Assembly: GCA_029460375.1 (NCBI GenBank)
Contig: JARPAQ010000103.1
Span: 1-7,027, forward strand
Source: Nitrososphaerota archaeon
Lineage (GTDB): Archaea; Thermoproteota; Nitrososphaeria; Nitrososphaerales; JACPRH01
DNA: 7,027 nucleotides
Direction of reading: 5' to 3'
Shown: in pieces, positions 6,180-7,027 of the stretch
Layout of the letters: each line of letters starts with the position of its first letter
Numbering within the stretch: the stretch's first letter is position 1
Made by a program: the position numbers and the translations under genes
The notes under the pieces: generated by a model
Database searches by the model: none
What the model was told of the DNA's origin: nothing
Seen by the model: only the letters and a program-made list of their open reading frames with translations

Positions 6180-6429
6180 TTGTTCTTACTAATCATATAT
6201 GGGCTCAGGCGAAAGCATGGTTTAGGTGGGATTACAATAGGAAGTGCTATAGGGTTAGATATTATTCTGTTCGCTAGATCCAGCTGTTTTAACAGGATTT
6301 CTCAATGATTTATGGTTGTATTGGTCTGCGCTATTTATTGGGGCTTCTATAGTAGCGGTGATGTATCGGAGTGTTCACCACCGTTCGCTGAGAAAACAAA
6401 ATATTTTTCTAGATAGGGTTGCAAGCTGA
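6180..6429 (+). pseudogene. Frameshifted small membrane protein
   Basis: Two overlapping frames together look like one membrane protein. The first opens after TAA 6177-6179 at a possible TTG start, 6180. It reads LLIIYGLRRKHGLGGITIGS then AIGLDIILF before it turns into poor sequence and stops at TGA 6306-6308. The second, shifted by one base, is open from 6259 and reads SLDPAVLTGFLNDLWLYWSA then LFIGASIVAVMYRSVHHRSL, ending at TGA 6427-6429 after a basic tail. Joining them in the shared window 6259-6290 gives about 80 residues with three hydrophobic helices. A single indel near 6265-6276 would restore it. I do not know the family. It could instead be two unrelated tiny frames. The alternative plus frame from 6014 to 6277 is not protein-like. 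Confidence 0.5.
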
Positions 6430-6434
6430 TATAC
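6428..6434 (+). promoter_or_regulatory. TATA-like box for the DUF454 gene
   Basis: GATATAC is centred about 27 bases before ATG 6458, and no Shine-Dalgarno motif precedes that ATG. The box overlaps the stop codon of the broken membrane-protein frame. Confidence 0.4.
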
Positions 6435-6457
6435 CCAGTGTTGAGTAGTGATTCCTA

Positions 6458-6847
6458 ATGAGTGCACGGAAGCCTAACAGATTCATAAGAGGAGCTTTGA
6501 TTGTGTTTGGAACCTTTTTCTTGGGGTTGGGGATTCTTGGGATAGTTTTGCCTATCTTGCCTACTACTCCTTTCCTTCTACTTTCTGCTGCCTGCTATTC
6601 CAGAGGTTCAGATAGGTTTTACAAGCGGTTGATAAGTAATAGGTGGTTTGGAAATTACATTAGAAACTATCGGGAGGGAAGAGGGATCCCATTAAGAGTA
6701 AAGATGTTCGCCATCGCCGTACTTTGGGCAACAATATCTTTCACTGCCTTCTTCGTAGTCACCCATCCTATTGTGAGATTCTTATTGATCATTATAGCGG
6801 TTGGCGTTACTACCCATCTTCTATTGATTAGGGCTTCAGAACAATGA
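6458..6847 (+). CDS. ybaN: DUF454 (YbaN-family) inner membrane protein
   Basis: The 129-residue protein matches the YbaN/DUF454 family closely. The signature LGILGIVLPILPTTPFLLLSA (about 23-43) spans the first hydrophobic hairpin. The conserved cytoplasmic block follows, with CYSRGSDRFYKRL, then NRWFGNYIRNYREGRGIPLR (60-79), and after that two more membrane segments (about 81-101 and 106-124). The length is typical. Members are widespread in bacteria and archaea and their biochemical role is not established. A haem-uptake or oxidative-stress link is reported in some bacteria, and I would not transfer it. The ATG at 6458 has no ribosome site, consistent with leaderless start. It lies alone between the broken membrane-protein frame and an oppositely oriented tRNA. 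Confidence 0.9.
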   Translation: MSARKPNRFIRGALIVFGTFFLGLGILGIVLPILPTTPFLLLSAACYSRGSDRFYKRLISNRWFGNYIRNYREGRGIPLRVKMFAIAVLWATISFTAFFVVTHPIVRFLLIIIAVGVTTHLLLIRASEQ

Positions 6848-7003
6848 CTGCAAGAAATATCGTGGGATAATGAGTCTACTCAGTATCAGTTAAACTTTAA
6901 GGCAGACCTATAGTTATCTCATCCATCTATTTCCAGTCTAAACTGGAGAGTTGAAATATCAAAGTTCGAAGATGCTAGACGCTTAGACGTTGATCGTGAG
7001 ATA
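6848..7003. other. Intergenic region between ybaN and the tRNA
   Basis: I see no gene here. The only structure noted is a short perfect inverted repeat, TCCAGT-CTAA-ACTGGA (6932-6947), that could form a six-pair hairpin on either strand between the converging DUF454 and tRNA transcripts. Confidence 0.4.
6932..6947. repeat. Short inverted repeat, possible terminator hairpin
   Basis: Six complementary base pairs (TCCAGT / ACTGGA) flank a four-base loop, CTAA. It lies roughly 85 bases after ybaN and about 57 bases beyond the tRNA 3' end, between convergent transcripts. There is no following T-run, so a terminator role is speculative. Confidence 0.3.
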
Positions 7004-7027
7004 TGGTGCGGGAGGTGGGATTCGAAC
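7004..7027 (-). tRNA. 3' end of a tRNA gene with encoded CCA (partial; perhaps tRNA-Leu)
   Basis: Read on the minus strand, the last bases give G-TTCGAAT-CCCAC (last base of the 5' T-stem strand, T-loop, 3' T-stem strand), then CTCCCGC (3' acceptor strand), then discriminator A and encoded CCA at 7004-7006. The T-loop TTCGAAT is canonical. The 5' half and anticodon lie beyond the right edge. The implied 5' acceptor strand GCGGGAG with discriminator A resembles archaeal leucine tRNAs, but identity cannot be fixed without the anticodon. Confidence 0.85.

Noticed and set aside
6014..6277. Plus-strand 87-codon frame
   Set aside because: It overlaps the divergent promoter region and the start of the PH-like gene. 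The Trp/Arg/Tyr-rich end is an off-frame reading of the small membrane-protein remnant.
6971..6987. Short direct repeat TAGACG-CT-TAGACG near the tRNA, considered as an attachment-site duplication
   Set aside because: Six-base units with no copy of the tRNA 3' end elsewhere in the window and no integrase nearby.
1..7027. Searched for CRISPR arrays, insertion sequences, terminal inverted repeats and toxin-antitoxin pairs
   Set aside because: No regularly spaced repeats, transposase motifs or small two-gene toxin modules were seen on either strand.

Overview
The window reads as archaeal chromosome, most likely from the TACK side (Bathyarchaeia- or Nitrososphaeria-like; the lineage is a low-confidence guess). 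The signs are an AbrB-PhoU fusion regulator, a siroheme synthase followed directly by a zinc-type HemB, a TrmB-like winged-helix/PLD-fold regulator, a UbiA-family prenyltransferase, TATA-like boxes about 22-28 bp ahead of several start codons with little Shine-Dalgarno signal, frequent TTG starts, and a tRNA 3' end with encoded CCA.

Layout. Positions 1-156 (minus) are the start of a secreted protein with a clear signal peptide, running off the left edge. An AT-rich divergent promoter region (157-369) separates it from the AbrB-PhoU regulator (370-1452, plus). A two-gene tetrapyrrole unit follows: precorrin-2 dehydrogenase/siroheme synthase (1575-2228) and porphobilinogen synthase hemB (2236-3219), 7 bases apart. 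Next is a decayed gene (3249-3655) with an in-frame TGA, a probable internal deletion and a terminal frameshift. A winged-helix/PLD-like regulator (3772-4725) overlaps a UbiA-type prenyltransferase by 53 bases (4673-5482). The UbiA frame is interrupted by TAG but continues open for 30 more UbiA-like codons to 5575. On the minus strand is a small PH/GRAM-like protein (5672-6097), divergent from a frameshifted small membrane protein (6180-6429). A YbaN/DUF454 membrane protein (6458-6847) and the 3' end of a minus-strand tRNA (7004-7027) close the window.

How the genes relate. SirC and HemB both serve tetrapyrrole synthesis (siroheme, and through it archaeal haem or cobalamin), but hemA, hemL, hemC and hemD are absent here. 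The PhoU-type regulator suggests phosphate or metal homeostasis. The regulator-UbiA overlap suggests translational coupling in one transcript. I see no clearly new defence or mobile system. The most notable signal is that three reading frames between 3249 and 6429 are each interrupted, by different lesions (TGA, TAG, frameshifts) that nevertheless leave recognisable protein sequence on both sides. This is either local gene decay or consensus errors in the assembly.
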